DNA of 10,650 nt from an uncultured Mollicutes bacterium (GTDB lineage: Bacteria > Bacillota_I > Bacilli_A > Acholeplasmatales > Anaeroplasmataceae). Where the stretch lies: contig CALCWU010000025.1 of assembly GCA_937905855.1 (NCBI GenBank), positions 1 to 10,650 on the forward strand. Direction: 5' to 3'. Shown piece after piece: positions 1 through 7,511 of the stretch (the first letter of the stretch is position 1; each line of letters opens with the position of its first letter). Both the position numbers and the translations under genes were made by a program. A model generated the notes under the pieces. That model did no database searches and had not been told where the DNA came from. It saw only the letters and a list, made by a program, of their open reading frames with translations.

Positions 1-23
1 TTACTTAATGTCTTATATTCCAT
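1..23 (-). CDS. 5' end of a divergent gene, possibly aldo/keto reductase (cut by window edge)
   Basis: An ATG at 23 on the minus strand opens a frame reading M-E-Y-K-T-L-S before the window ends. It is preceded by a strong ribosome binding site (GGAGGG, minus strand, about 29-34) and a consensus promoter. Many bacterial aldo/keto reductases begin MEYKTL(S/N)NG, so an NADPH-dependent oxidoreductase is the best guess, but seven residues cannot prove it. That a gene starts here is much surer than its identity. The divergent TetR-family regulator probably controls it through the two palindromes between the genes. Confidence 0.6.
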
Positions 24-35
24 ATTTTCCCTCCT

Positions 36-48
36 TGACAGTGTGTCA
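36..48. promoter_or_regulatory. Second operator copy TGACA-GTG-TGTCA
   Basis: A perfect 5 bp dyad with a 3 bp centre. It repeats the core of the palindrome at 74-90, and the two centres are 40 bp apart, about four helical turns. It lies just downstream of the predicted start point of the leftward promoter (about 54), where a bound repressor would block transcription. It is inferred to be a TetR-family operator. Confidence 0.65.
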
Positions 49-60
49 TTAATTAATTTA

Positions 61-89
61 ATTATATTATCAAATTGACATATTGTCAA
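61..89 (-). promoter_or_regulatory. Leftward SigA-type promoter, full consensus
   Basis: On the minus strand, TTGACA (89-84), a 17 bp spacer and TATAAT (66-61) match the vegetative sigma-factor consensus exactly. It would drive the truncated leftward gene. Its -35 box is the right half of the palindrome at 74-90. Confidence 0.8.
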
Positions 90-90
90 T
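74..90. promoter_or_regulatory. Main operator palindrome ATTGACA-TAT-TGTCAAT
   Basis: A perfect 7 bp inverted repeat with a 3 bp centre. Each half contains a -35 hexamer, one for each divergent promoter, so one bound regulator would shut both. This predicts repression of the leftward gene and autorepression of the TetR gene, the usual arrangement for divergent TetR-family regulators. Confidence 0.75.
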
Positions 91-103
91 AGTTATGTAT
101 AAT
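75..103 (+). promoter_or_regulatory. Rightward SigA-type promoter of the TetR gene, full consensus
   Basis: TTGACA (75-80), a 17 bp spacer and TATAAT (98-103) give an exact vegetative consensus. Transcription should begin near 110, leaving a leader of about 16 bases. The -35 box lies inside the palindrome at 74-90. Confidence 0.8.
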
Positions 104-113
104 TAAATAAACC

Positions 114-119
114 GAGGTG
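114..119 (+). promoter_or_regulatory. Ribosome binding site that sets the TetR start
   Basis: GAGGTG lies 6 bases before the ATG at 126. It overlaps the alternative GTG at 117, which therefore has no usable ribosome binding site. This decides the start in favour of 126. Confidence 0.75.
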
Positions 120-125
120 TTTTTA

Positions 126-743
126 ATGCTTAAGCGTGCTTGCTCCTGTGAACAAATAAAAGAAAGAAAAAAGGAAATAATTGAAGCAGTTAATAAAATG
201 TATGATGAAATGGATTATCAAGATATATCTATGAAAACAATCAGTGAGAATATCAGTATTGCTAGATCATCATTATATTGTTATTATACAAATAAGGAAG
301 AAATAATGCTAGATATCCTAGCTAAGGATTATGAGTCCTTTATTATTGAGCTTATTAATGCCTTTCTTAATTCTAATAAAGAAACAATTCCAAGCATCCT
401 TGCAAACATCTATTTAAATAATTTACGACTTTTAAAAATAATCTCTATTCATTTAACAGATATTGAAATGCACGTTTCTTTAGAAAAACTTACTGAATTT
501 AAAAAGCCCTTCGTTCTTTATTTTAAAAAGCTAAAGGACGCTATAAAAATGATGTATAGTGATGCAAATGAAGAAAGAATAACTAACATTCATAATACCT
601 TAATTATGCTAACACATTCTCTTTATCCAATCATTTGTCCTAATAAAAATCAAGCAATGGCTATGGAAAATGTAGGTATGAAGCTTATTGATGATAGATA
701 TAATTTTTGCATAAGCTATTTTAGCTTTATTCTAAATAAATAG
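126..743 (+). CDS. TetR/AcrR-family transcriptional regulator
   Basis: A 205-residue DNA-binding repressor, typical of the family in length. Residues 12-60 form the TetR N-terminal domain: a helix rich in K and E (IKERKKEIIEA) and a helix-turn-helix around residues 36-56 that includes SISIARSSLYCYYTNKEEI-like family features (A-R-x-x-L-Y-x-Y-Y-x-N-K-E-E). The remaining helical domain shows no recognisable ligand signature. An unusual C-S-C pair sits at residues 6 and 8, ahead of the DNA-binding domain. The gene is divergent from a possible oxidoreductase, and its own promoter overlaps a palindrome, so it probably represses both itself and that neighbour. The ligand is unknown. A multidrug or redox response is possible but unsupported. 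Confidence 0.9.
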   Translation: MLKRACSCEQIKERKKEIIEAVNKMYDEMDYQDISMKTISENISIARSSLYCYYTNKEEIMLDILAKDYESFIIELINAFLNSNKETIPSILANIYLNNLRLLKIISIHLTDIEMHVSLEKLTEFKKPFVLYFKKLKDAIKMMYSDANEERITNIHNTLIMLTHSLYPIICPNKNQAMAMENVGMKLIDDRYNFCISYFSFILNK

Positions 744-776
744 TCCCCATAAGATTAAACTTATGGGGATATTTTT
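744..776. terminator. Terminator shared by converging genes
   Basis: TCCCCATAAG (744-753) pairs with CTTATGGGGA (760-769) in a 10 bp stem with a 6-base loop, followed on the plus strand by ATTTTT. It begins one base after the TetR stop. On the minus strand the stem starts a few bases after the stop of the membrane protein gene and is followed by a weaker T-rich stretch, so it may also work in that direction. Confidence 0.85.
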
Positions 777-1764
777 ATAAAGAAATATTAAAATGATACC
801 AATTAGCCATCATCAAAAGTTCTTTTGTACAATTAATATTAAATAAAAATCCTGCATTTATTTTCATAATTAATTCATTGCTATGGTCATATATAAAAAT
901 GGTTGAGTTATTTCTTGTATAAGTTATTTTAATGTATTTAATATCTTTGACCATACATGATTTCTTTTTACCAAACAAATTAGTATAACTTAGACAATCA
1001 TGCTCAAGCTCAATTTTCGAATTATAATATTCAATAATTGAAGCTGCACCTAAAATAGCAAATAATACTAAAATAACCATAAAAATCAAATATTCATCAA
1101 TCTTTAATTTCTCTAAAGCATAAAAAATTGATGAAGCAATCATACCACAACTTGTAATTAAAAATAAAAAAATAGAAATGTATAATGCATATTTAGGAAC
1201 TCTTATTACAAAATCAATTGTTTTAGGCAATTCATGCTTTCTTAGTTCCTTAAGTAAAAGTTCTAATATTTCTTCCTTTGTTAAATTGCTAATTTTCATA
1301 GTTTCATCATTAATTACTAAAGAATCCTCATCAGGATTTGAATAAATATCAATACCCCAATTTTCCTTCTTTTTTCCAAGATAGTTATTTATTGATAACA
1401 TATAAAATTTTTCTTTTTCATCATAGTCATAAGCTATTTCCCAAGGACAATTATCTAATATTTCATTTAATTCTTCATATTTTCTATTATAAATATCATA
1501 AATAAAGCTCAAAACATTATTATCATCCTTGTGCTTCAAAATTAATTCTTTTGTTTCTTTCTCGTCCTTAGCTATATCATCTAAATTCTTTTTATTAGCC
1601 ATTATATTAAATTTCTTTTCAAATTTTGTGCCTAAAACTAAAAGAATAAATCCTAAAACAAAAAACGTAATAAATAGAACCGTATTTTTATTAACTACTA
1701 TAGCAAGAATAAAAAAGACAAAACCAGCTATAAATGAACCAATCATTATCTTTTTATTTTTCAT
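775..1764 (-). CDS. Membrane protein with four helices and a possible PH-like C-terminal domain
   Basis: A 329-residue protein I cannot assign to a named family. Two transmembrane helices at about 5-24 and 28-46 are followed by a charged, probably cytoplasmic region at 47-188 with acidic and lysine-rich helices. A second helix pair lies at about 192-216 and 224-245. The tail at 250-320 alternates strands and ends in a helix. It contains C-L-S-Y-T-N-L-F-G-K-K-K and a strand around I-K-Y-I-K-I, a pattern resembling bacterial PH-like domains that follow transmembrane pairs. That resemblance is an inference. Its ATG overlaps the TGA of the flavoprotein gene (ATGA, 1764-1761) and no good ribosome binding site precedes it, so translation is probably coupled. 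It is the last gene of the minus-strand run. Confidence 0.8.
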   Translation of the reverse strand: MKNKKIMIGSFIAGFVFFILAIVVNKNTVLFITFFVLGFILLVLGTKFEKKFNIMANKKNLDDIAKDEKETKELILKHKDDNNVLSFIYDIYNRKYEELNEILDNCPWEIAYDYDEKEKFYMLSINNYLGKKKENWGIDIYSNPDEDSLVINDETMKISNLTKEEILELLLKELRKHELPKTIDFVIRVPKYALYISIFLFLITSCGMIASSIFYALEKLKIDEYLIFMVILVLFAILGAASIIEYYNSKIELEHDCLSYTNLFGKKKSCMVKDIKYIKITYTRNNSTIFIYDHSNELIMKINAGFLFNINCTKELLMMANWYHFNISL

Positions 1765-2387
1765 AGATTATTACCTATAAAATTAGTCATAATCTTTTTT
1801 TCTTCCTCTGGCTTACCATATTCCTTTAAGCCTAAGGCAATAGATTTCATTAAAAACACCATATTATTTGCTAAAGCACGCATTGTTTGAAGTCCTTCTA
1901 AATCATGCTCTGCCTCGCCAACCTTTCTTCCATGAATGCTATTCCAATAATTAGCTGAAGCAATAGGCATTCCCGAAATCGTGAAATATTTATTTAACTC
2001 ATCAAATGTAGCTGAAGCACCACCACGTCTTGCACAAACAACACTTGCTCCAACCTTAAAACGTTTATCAAAGCTAGTTGAATAAAATAATCTATCTAGG
2101 CAAGCAATTAATGTGGCGTTAGCAGATGCAAAATATACGGGTGAAGCAACAACTAAGCCATCACATTCATTAAATTTTACCGCAAGTTCATTTACAATAT
2201 CATCAATTGCACATTTTTTATTTTTATAGCAATAATTACAAGCAATACAGCCTCTAATGTCCTTATTTCCTAATTGAACAACTTCACTTTCAACATCATT
2301 TTCCTCAAAAACCTTAACCATTTCCTTAATAGCTATACTAGTATTGCCATTAATTCTTGGTGAACCATTTAAAATTAATATCTTCAT
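1761..2387 (-). CDS. Flavodoxin-fold NAD(P)H reductase / iron-sulfur flavoprotein
   Basis: A 208-residue cytoplasmic protein of the NADPH-dependent FMN reductase / flavodoxin-like family. The N-terminus M-K-I-L-I-L-N-G-S-P-R followed by N-G-N-T (residues 7-16) is the FMN phosphate-binding loop. A compact cysteine motif C47-x2-C50-x2-C53-x5-C59 matches that of Isf-type iron-sulfur flavoproteins, which bind a [4Fe-4S] cluster and pass electrons to FMN. The segment around V-V-A-S-P-V-Y-F is the typical family strand and loop contacting the flavin. The start is supported by GAGGT at 2399-2395, 7 bases upstream. Its stop overlaps the start of the membrane protein gene, and the ABC gene ends 40 bp upstream. 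The physiological partner is unknown; quinone, nitro-compound or oxygen detoxification are possible roles. Confidence 0.88.
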   Translation of the reverse strand: MKILILNGSPRINGNTSIAIKEMVKVFEENDVESEVVQLGNKDIRGCIACNYCYKNKKCAIDDIVNELAVKFNECDGLVVASPVYFASANATLIACLDRLFYSTSFDKRFKVGASVVCARRGGASATFDELNKYFTISGMPIASANYWNSIHGRKVGEAEHDLEGLQTMRALANNMVFLMKSIALGLKEYGKPEEEKKIMTNFIGNNL

Positions 2388-2408
2388 TTTTACTACCTCG
2401 CTTAATCA

Positions 2409-2437
2409 ATTATACAATAAATTAATCTTATTTTAAA
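2409..2437 (-). promoter_or_regulatory. Candidate promoter for the flavoprotein/membrane-protein pair
   Basis: On the minus strand TATAAT (2414-2409) lies 17 bp after TTTAAA (2437-2432, four of six matches to TTGACA). It would add a start point inside the end of the upstream ABC gene. The -10 box is perfect, the -35 box is weak, and AT-rich background makes chance matches common. Confidence 0.4.
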
Positions 2438-4188
2438 TAATTTTTTGCTTGCAAATTAAATAGCTTATAATATAATGAATTTTCTTTCTTCATTAAATTT
2501 TCATGTGTATCATAGTCAACAATTTTTTTATTATCTAAGACAAGGATTTTATCACAAAATACACTTGAAGACATTCTATGAGAAATATAAATTGCTGTTT
2601 TTCCTTTAACTAATTTATTAAAGTTTTCATATATCTCAGCCTCTGCTAAAGGATCAAGAGCACTTGTAGGCTCATCTAATATAACAAACGATGAATCAGT
2701 ACTTATAGCTCTTGCAATTGCTATTTTTTGACTTTCACCGCCAGAAAGTTCAATACCTTCATCACAATATGACTTAGAATATATTGAATTTACACCATTT
2801 GGTAAGCTATCTATTTTATCCTTAAGACCAACACTTTTTAAAATATCATAAGCTTTTTCTTGGCTTTGGCAATTAATATTTTCCATTAAAGAATAGGCAA
2901 ACAGCTTATAATCCTGAAAAACAGTACTAATTTGTTTTAAATATGATTTTGTTTCATAACAATTAATGTTAACACCATTAATTAAAATCTCACCACTAGT
3001 TGGCAAATATAGTCTTGCAATTAATTTTACTAGCGTTGTTTTACCAGCACCATTCAAGCCTACGATCGATAATTTTTCACCCTTATTAATTTTAAATGAA
3101 ATATTATCTATAATAATATCCTTACTTTTTGGATATTTAAATGAAACATTTTTAAATTCTATAGTATCAATTTCCTGTTCTAATTTTATATTTCCACTAT
3201 CACTTGAATTATCTTTTAGATTCATAAGCTCTATTAATGGTATTACATAGGTTTTACATTCAATAAGCCCAGTAGTATTGCCAATTAAGCTTATAACACA
3301 TTTAGAGAATGATATTGCACTTGCAACATAAAGACTAAACGTTGCAATAGATAAATTATTATTGATTACTCTTCTAACTATTATAATATAGATAAAGAAT
3401 AGCTCAAGATAGCTAATAATTTTTTGAATTGTTTCAAAGAAGCCATATTTAAAGTAAGCTTTAGAAAACTCTTTAATTGTTTCTTTTTCATATTTGATAT
3501 ACTTATTTTTCATCATATCAGCAATATTATCATACATTCGATAATCCTTAGCTTTCGTAGGATCTAAAATTGTACTAATATAATAGCCAAATCTTCTATT
3601 AATTGGGATTAATTCGTTGTAAAATTTAATTGTTTCCTTAGTCGTTAATAAAACAATTATTATATTAATCAAAATTGCAACTCCTAAAACAATAATTAAC
3701 GAATAATCAAATAAAGCAATAATACTACCAAGTGAAGCTATAACTAATATATTTTGCATTAATAAAAATAAATTATTGATTATTCTATTTATTGCACCAA
3801 AATTATTAACTCCCATACGTGCTCTTTCCTTTAGATCAAGACATTCTGGATCCTCTAATTTTTCATAATCTAAATTCATAAGCTTGTCCATAATTTTTTG
3901 TTCAAGATTATTATTCATTTTTGTTTCCATAGGCTCTCTAAACCTTAATAAAAGCTTATTAAAGAAATAAAAACAAAGATTTATGAGGACAATTACTCCT
4001 CCACAAGCTAATCCCTTAATATATGTCGAGGTTTCTAAATAATTAATTAAAATTGAAATTGCATAAGCATTAAAAACAAATTCAAAAGCCTTAAGTAAAG
4101 AATCAAAAAACAAAATAACAAAATAAGGCTTATAAGCTTTAAAGCATAATTTAATAAATTTCATTAGGACAAATCTATTCTTCTTCAT
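2428..4188 (-). CDS. ABC exporter half-transporter (membrane domain fused to ATPase), second of pair
   Basis: A 586-residue protein with the length and order of ABC type I exporters. The membrane domain (about 1-320) has hydrophobic segments near 21-45, 60-80, 140-160, 164-185, 255-275 and 280-305. The ATPase domain follows: Walker A GLNGAGKTT (377-385), Q-loop Q425, signature LSGGESQ (481-487), Walker B ending in D505 with catalytic E506, D-loop SALD, and H-loop H537. All catalytic residues are intact. The start is fixed by AAGGAGGT 7 bases before the ATG, which lies inside the end of the preceding ABC gene; the two overlap by 14 bp. It probably pairs with that protein as a heterodimer. The substrate (drug, peptide or lipid) cannot be read from sequence, and no peptide precursor or protease domain is present. 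Confidence 0.95.
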   Translation of the reverse strand: MKKNRFVLMKFIKLCFKAYKPYFVILFFDSLLKAFEFVFNAYAISILINYLETSTYIKGLACGGVIVLINLCFYFFNKLLLRFREPMETKMNNNLEQKIMDKLMNLDYEKLEDPECLDLKERARMGVNNFGAINRIINNLFLLMQNILVIASLGSIIALFDYSLIIVLGVAILINIIIVLLTTKETIKFYNELIPINRRFGYYISTILDPTKAKDYRMYDNIADMMKNKYIKYEKETIKEFSKAYFKYGFFETIQKIISYLELFFIYIIIVRRVINNNLSIATFSLYVASAISFSKCVISLIGNTTGLIECKTYVIPLIELMNLKDNSSDSGNIKLEQEIDTIEFKNVSFKYPKSKDIIIDNISFKINKGEKLSIVGLNGAGKTTLVKLIARLYLPTSGEILINGVNINCYETKSYLKQISTVFQDYKLFAYSLMENINCQSQEKAYDILKSVGLKDKIDSLPNGVNSIYSKSYCDEGIELSGGESQKIAIARAISTDSSFVILDEPTSALDPLAEAEIYENFNKLVKGKTAIYISHRMSSSVFCDKILVLDNKKIVDYDTHENLMKKENSLYYKLFNLQAKNYLK

Positions 4189-5968
4189 TTACCTTACCTC
4201 CTTCTTTATAATATTTACCTTGAATAATAAACATATTATAATACTCACCTTTTTGCTTCATAAGCTCATCATGAGTTCCATATTCCTTTAAGCCTTCTTT
4301 AGTAAATAAAGCAATTTTATCACAAAACTTTGTTGAGCTTAAGCGGTGGGAAATATAAATTGCTGTTTTATCCTTTACAAGCTTATTAAAGTCACTATAA
4401 ATTGAAGCCTCTGCCATAGCATCAAGAGCACTTGTCGGTTCATCTAATATAACCATATTCCCATCCTTATATAATGCTCTTGCAATTGCTAATTTTTGGT
4501 TTTGTCCACCAGATAATTCAACACCATCATTATCAATTATTTTTAAAAGGCTAGTTTGATAACCATTTGGAAGGCTTTTTATTTTATCTTCAAGCCCTAC
4601 CATTTTTATAACCTCTATAGCTTTATTATCATTTTGACAATCCTCACCTCTAACATTTTCTAAGACACTTCCAGCATATATATTTATATCCTGATATACA
4701 ACAGAAAACATTTTTTCTAGTTCAGATTTTTTAAATTCTCTTATATTATAGCCATTGATTAATATTTCTCCCTCATTTGGAAAAAATAAACCACAAATTA
4801 ATTTAACAATAGTTGATTTACCAGCTCCATTTGTCCCAACAATAGCTAAATGTTCTCCCTTATTTATTTTAAAATTAAAGTTTTTTAAAATCCATTTATC
4901 AGTATTTGGATATTTAAAGGATACATTTTTAAATTCAATTTCTAATGTATCAGTTAAAGAATCAAGCTTTCCTGTTGTTTGATAATTACTATAATTATCC
5001 ATAAACTCAAAATAAGAATCTACATATTTTGAATCCTTTATTAAAGAACCAATTTTATCTGTTAATATTCTAAATGATTCACTAAGCAAAGTAACAGATG
5101 ATATATACATTGAAACTAATGCTATTGATATTTTTCCGTCATAAAAGCTTTTAATGATAAAGAAATAAGCACATGCATCCTCTAAAAAAAGTAATAAAAT
5201 TTCTAATAATCCTAGTTTATATCTTTTTTTAGCAATATTTTTAGTAATAGAAAATTCAACATTAGCATTTTCATTATAATGTCTTTTAATATTATCATTT
5301 AAGGATAAAACTCTTATATCCTTTCCATATGAAAAATCATAAGCAACATTAGAAAAATAATCTTTTTTTCTTCGAACACTTGCAAGCTTTTCTTTCTTAG
5401 AAGAAATATAATTAGCTATTTTTTTGTTTATAAAAACAACAATTATTGAACTCAATATAACTGATAATAAAATTAACACATTAAATTTTCCAACTACAAT
5501 GATATATATAATTGTTGATAATATTATTGGTAATATTTCCATAAAAACTGTCAAAATATTTTGGAATCCAATATTATCACCATATAAAGCAACTTGAGCC
5601 ACTTTAAAGCTATCATTAAATTTAGCATCCTCAATATGCTTATAATCAACATTTAAATACATTTGATTAACCTTATTATATTCCTTTAATCTTATATCAA
5701 TAAAAGCAATTTTAAACATTCTAACAATAATTGTAGAAACAACCTCACATAAAACACCAGTTATGCATAAAAATAAAACCAGCCTAATAATATGATTAAT
5801 ATTCTCTTTATTTTCCAAACAATCAATTACTTCCTTATTAAGAATAATCGTTATAAATGGTATTATACCAGCACATACCATATTGATAATCAAACCAACA
5901 TATATTAATATTGATTTCTCTTTCCTAGAAATTATTAACTCTCTTTTAATATTTTTTATTAAACTCAT
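4175..5968 (-). CDS. ABC exporter half-transporter (membrane domain fused to ATPase), first of pair
   Basis: A 597-residue ABC type I exporter subunit from the ATG at 5968. AAGGAA at 5983-5978 is about 9 bases upstream of it, whereas a GTG at 5977 overlaps that site and is less likely. Hydrophobic segments near 20-45, 60-85, 140-160, 164-182, 252-272 and 280-300 form the membrane domain. The ATPase has Walker A GTNGAGKST (378-386), Q426, signature LSGGQNQ (485-491), Walker B with D509 and catalytic E510, SALD, and H541. Like its partner it shows no lost catalytic residue, so the complex should have two consensus ATP sites. Many Firmicute heterodimeric exporters have one degenerate site. It heads the minus-strand run and has its own promoter. 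Substrate unknown. Confidence 0.95.
   Translation of the reverse strand: MSLIKNIKRELIISRKEKSILIYVGLIINMVCAGIIPFITIILNKEVIDCLENKENINHIIRLVLFLCITGVLCEVVSTIIVRMFKIAFIDIRLKEYNKVNQMYLNVDYKHIEDAKFNDSFKVAQVALYGDNIGFQNILTVFMEILPIILSTIIYIIVVGKFNVLILLSVILSSIIVVFINKKIANYISSKKEKLASVRRKKDYFSNVAYDFSYGKDIRVLSLNDNIKRHYNENANVEFSITKNIAKKRYKLGLLEILLLFLEDACAYFFIIKSFYDGKISIALVSMYISSVTLLSESFRILTDKIGSLIKDSKYVDSYFEFMDNYSNYQTTGKLDSLTDTLEIEFKNVSFKYPNTDKWILKNFNFKINKGEHLAIVGTNGAGKSTIVKLICGLFFPNEGEILINGYNIREFKKSELEKMFSVVYQDINIYAGSVLENVRGEDCQNDNKAIEVIKMVGLEDKIKSLPNGYQTSLLKIIDNDGVELSGGQNQKLAIARALYKDGNMVILDEPTSALDAMAEASIYSDFNKLVKDKTAIYISHRLSSTKFCDKIALFTKEGLKEYGTHDELMKQKGEYYNMFIIQGKYYKEGGKVNEEE
4196..4203 (-). promoter_or_regulatory. 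Strong ribosome binding site inside the upstream ABC gene
   Basis: AAGGAGGT on the minus strand, 7 bases before the ATG at 4188, nearly complementary to the 16S rRNA 3' end. It lies within the codons for E-G-G near the C-terminus of the first ABC protein, which may explain that local composition. Confidence 0.85.
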
Positions 5969-5990
5969 GCCAAACACTTCCTTTTTAACA

Positions 5991-6018
5991 ATTATATAAC
6001 AAAAATTAATATTTTCAA
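5991..6018 (-). promoter_or_regulatory. Promoter of the ABC transporter run
   Basis: On the minus strand TTGAAA (6018-6013), a 16 bp spacer and TATAAT (5996-5991). The start point would be near 5984, directly before the ribosome binding site, giving a very short leader. The strong match and position make it the likely promoter for the genes from 5968 down to 775. Confidence 0.65.
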
Positions 6019-6121
6019 GCCATATGCTTAATATTTTTAATTTTCCGATTAATTTTATTGACTTTAGTGCTTAATAAAAGTGATTTTTTTATAATTGTAT
6101 AACTATTATTTGTAATTTTCT

Positions 6122-6150
6122 AAAAAAAATGCCCACATTTAAAGTGAGCA
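6122..6150 (-). terminator. Terminator of the ATPase gene
   Basis: On the minus strand TGCTCAC (6150-6144) pairs with GTGGGCA (6136-6130) through one G-T wobble, with a 7-base loop, and is followed by eight T residues (6129-6122). It lies 15 bases after the ATPase stop and separates that gene from the ABC run. Confidence 0.88.
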
Positions 6151-6165
6151 CTCCAAAATTCATTA

Positions 6166-7377
6166 TTAAAATTCATCACTTAACAAAAAATCAGCAATAT
6201 GCATTGTTTTAATACCTTCATAATTTCCCATAGAAAAATCATCTGCTGTAAGAACATATTTAGGATAATTGTCATGAATTTCTAACAACCTACTATATTC
6301 ACGTTTTTCTGTTGAAGCTCCAGTAATTTCTTTTGTTACCTGAACATAAAGTTTATCATTTTGACGACTCGCAACAAAATCTATTTCACCACTGCCAAAT
6401 TTACCGACATAGACATCATATCCTCTTCGACATAGTTCCAAATATACAATATTTTCTAAGCTTGAGGCCACACTTTCCTCTTTATAGCCTAAAACACTAT
6501 ATCTTAAAGACGTATCAGCAAGGTAAAACTTCTCCTTAGTTTTTAAAATTTCCTTACCTTGCAAATCATAACGTGAACAACGATGAAGGATATATGCCTT
6601 CTCAAGTTTTTCTAAATAACTATATATAGTTTCATTATCTATGCTTCGATGTTCAGCTTTTAAATAATCAGCAATTGATTTAGCAGAAAAAGTATTACCA
6701 ACATTGTTAAATGTGTATTTTACAACACGTTCCAACTGATCTATTTTTCTTATTTGGTTTCGTTTAACAATGTCTGAAAATATTGTAGAATTATAAATAT
6801 CTTTTACAATCGTATAAATCTCATCTTGTGAATATTTTTGTAAATGGGTTGCAGGAAACCCACCTAAACGTAAATAATTAGCAAGTTCAATTTTTGGTTC
6901 TAAAGCTCCACCATATTCTTCTTTAAACATAAGATATTCACTAAAAGACAAGGTAAAAATGCGAAAAGAAATATATCTTCCTGTTAAATAAGTTGAAATT
7001 TCTGATGACAACATACGTGAATTAGAACCAGTAACATATAAATCAACATCAAAATCTGACATAAGTGAGTTAACAACCTTTTCCCAGCCATTAATTTCTT
7101 GTACCTCGTCAAGAAAAAAATACGTTTTTCCTTCTGATGAAATTTGTTCTCTTAAATCAATATACATTTGTTTTGCCGTCATATCATCGTATTCCATAGA
7201 ATCATAGCGGCGACTTATAATGTGATTATCAGGAACATTATATCTTTTTTTTAATTGCTCCATAATCATTTTCAAAATCGTTGATTTACCAGAGCGACGC
7301 ACGCCTGTAAGAATTTTTACAAATGGCGCATTTACATAAGCCATAATCCTATCTACATATAATGATCTATAAATCAT
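6166..7377 (-). CDS. AAA-type ATPase with DUF4143 C-terminal region
   Basis: A 403-residue protein of the AAA_14/DUF4143 family, at its usual length. The ATPase domain has Walker A GVRRSGKST (25-33), Walker B F-F-L-D-E-V (D90, E91) and a sensor-like T-G-S-N-S-R (116-121). A winged-helix region follows at about 215-265. The DUF4143 tail carries G-E-I-D-F (330-334) and a Y-V-Q-V-T strand (344-348), placed like the core of a PD-(D/E)xK nuclease fold, but with Q and T where E and K would be expected. It is therefore probably not catalytic there. The family is often multicopy and mobile, with no settled function. The start is supported by GGTGAT 4 bases upstream. Arginine codons here are often CGN (the P-loop uses GGCGTGCGTCGCTCT), unlike the AT-rich neighbours, which suggests acquisition. 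It is a single-gene unit with its own terminator. An isolated TATAAT lies at 7442-7437 without a good -35. Confidence 0.92.
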   Translation of the reverse strand: MIYRSLYVDRIMAYVNAPFVKILTGVRRSGKSTILKMIMEQLKKRYNVPDNHIISRRYDSMEYDDMTAKQMYIDLREQISSEGKTYFFLDEVQEINGWEKVVNSLMSDFDVDLYVTGSNSRMLSSEISTYLTGRYISFRIFTLSFSEYLMFKEEYGGALEPKIELANYLRLGGFPATHLQKYSQDEIYTIVKDIYNSTIFSDIVKRNQIRKIDQLERVVKYTFNNVGNTFSAKSIADYLKAEHRSIDNETIYSYLEKLEKAYILHRCSRYDLQGKEILKTKEKFYLADTSLRYSVLGYKEESVASSLENIVYLELCRRGYDVYVGKFGSGEIDFVASRQNDKLYVQVTKEITGASTEKREYSRLLEIHDNYPKYVLTADDFSMGNYEGIKTMHIADFLLSDEF

Positions 7378-7486
7378 TTAAATCACCATCCATTCATAGA
7401 TAGTATAGTCTAAAAAAAAGAAAAAAATCTTTTGCGATTATAAACCGAAAAACTTTTAAATAACTATAATTATTGCAGATATAAAT

Positions 7487-7511
7487 AAAAAAGAAACATT
7501 GCTGTTTCCTT
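7487..7511 (-). terminator. Terminator of the hydrolase gene, GNRA-type loop
   Basis: On the minus strand a stem from 7511-7503 pairs with 7498-7490 (core GGAAACA with TGTTTCT, one G-T wobble) around a GCAA tetraloop (7502-7499). The second arm runs into a T-rich tract (7492-7487, then ATTTATA). The stem begins within the stop codon of the hydrolase gene. Confidence 0.8.

Noticed and set aside
117..125. GTG start at 117 for the TetR gene
   Set aside because: It overlaps the GAGGTG ribosome binding site, while ATG 126 has it at 6 bases.
1529..1780. Plus-strand open frame opposite the membrane protein start
   Set aside because: No ribosome binding site, low-complexity hydrophobic translation, and fully antisense to a better gene.
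2966..3250. Plus-strand open frame opposite the ABC ATPase domain; a similar one lies at 4755-4982
   Set aside because: Both are antisense to the Walker A regions of the two ABC genes and resemble each other only because the ATPase domains do.
5969..5977. GTG start at 5977 for the first ABC gene
   Set aside because: It overlaps the AAGGAAG ribosome binding site; ATG 5968 is correctly spaced.
6333..6539. Plus-strand open frame inside the DUF4143 ATPase gene
   Set aside because: Antisense shadow with no initiation signal and no domain pattern.
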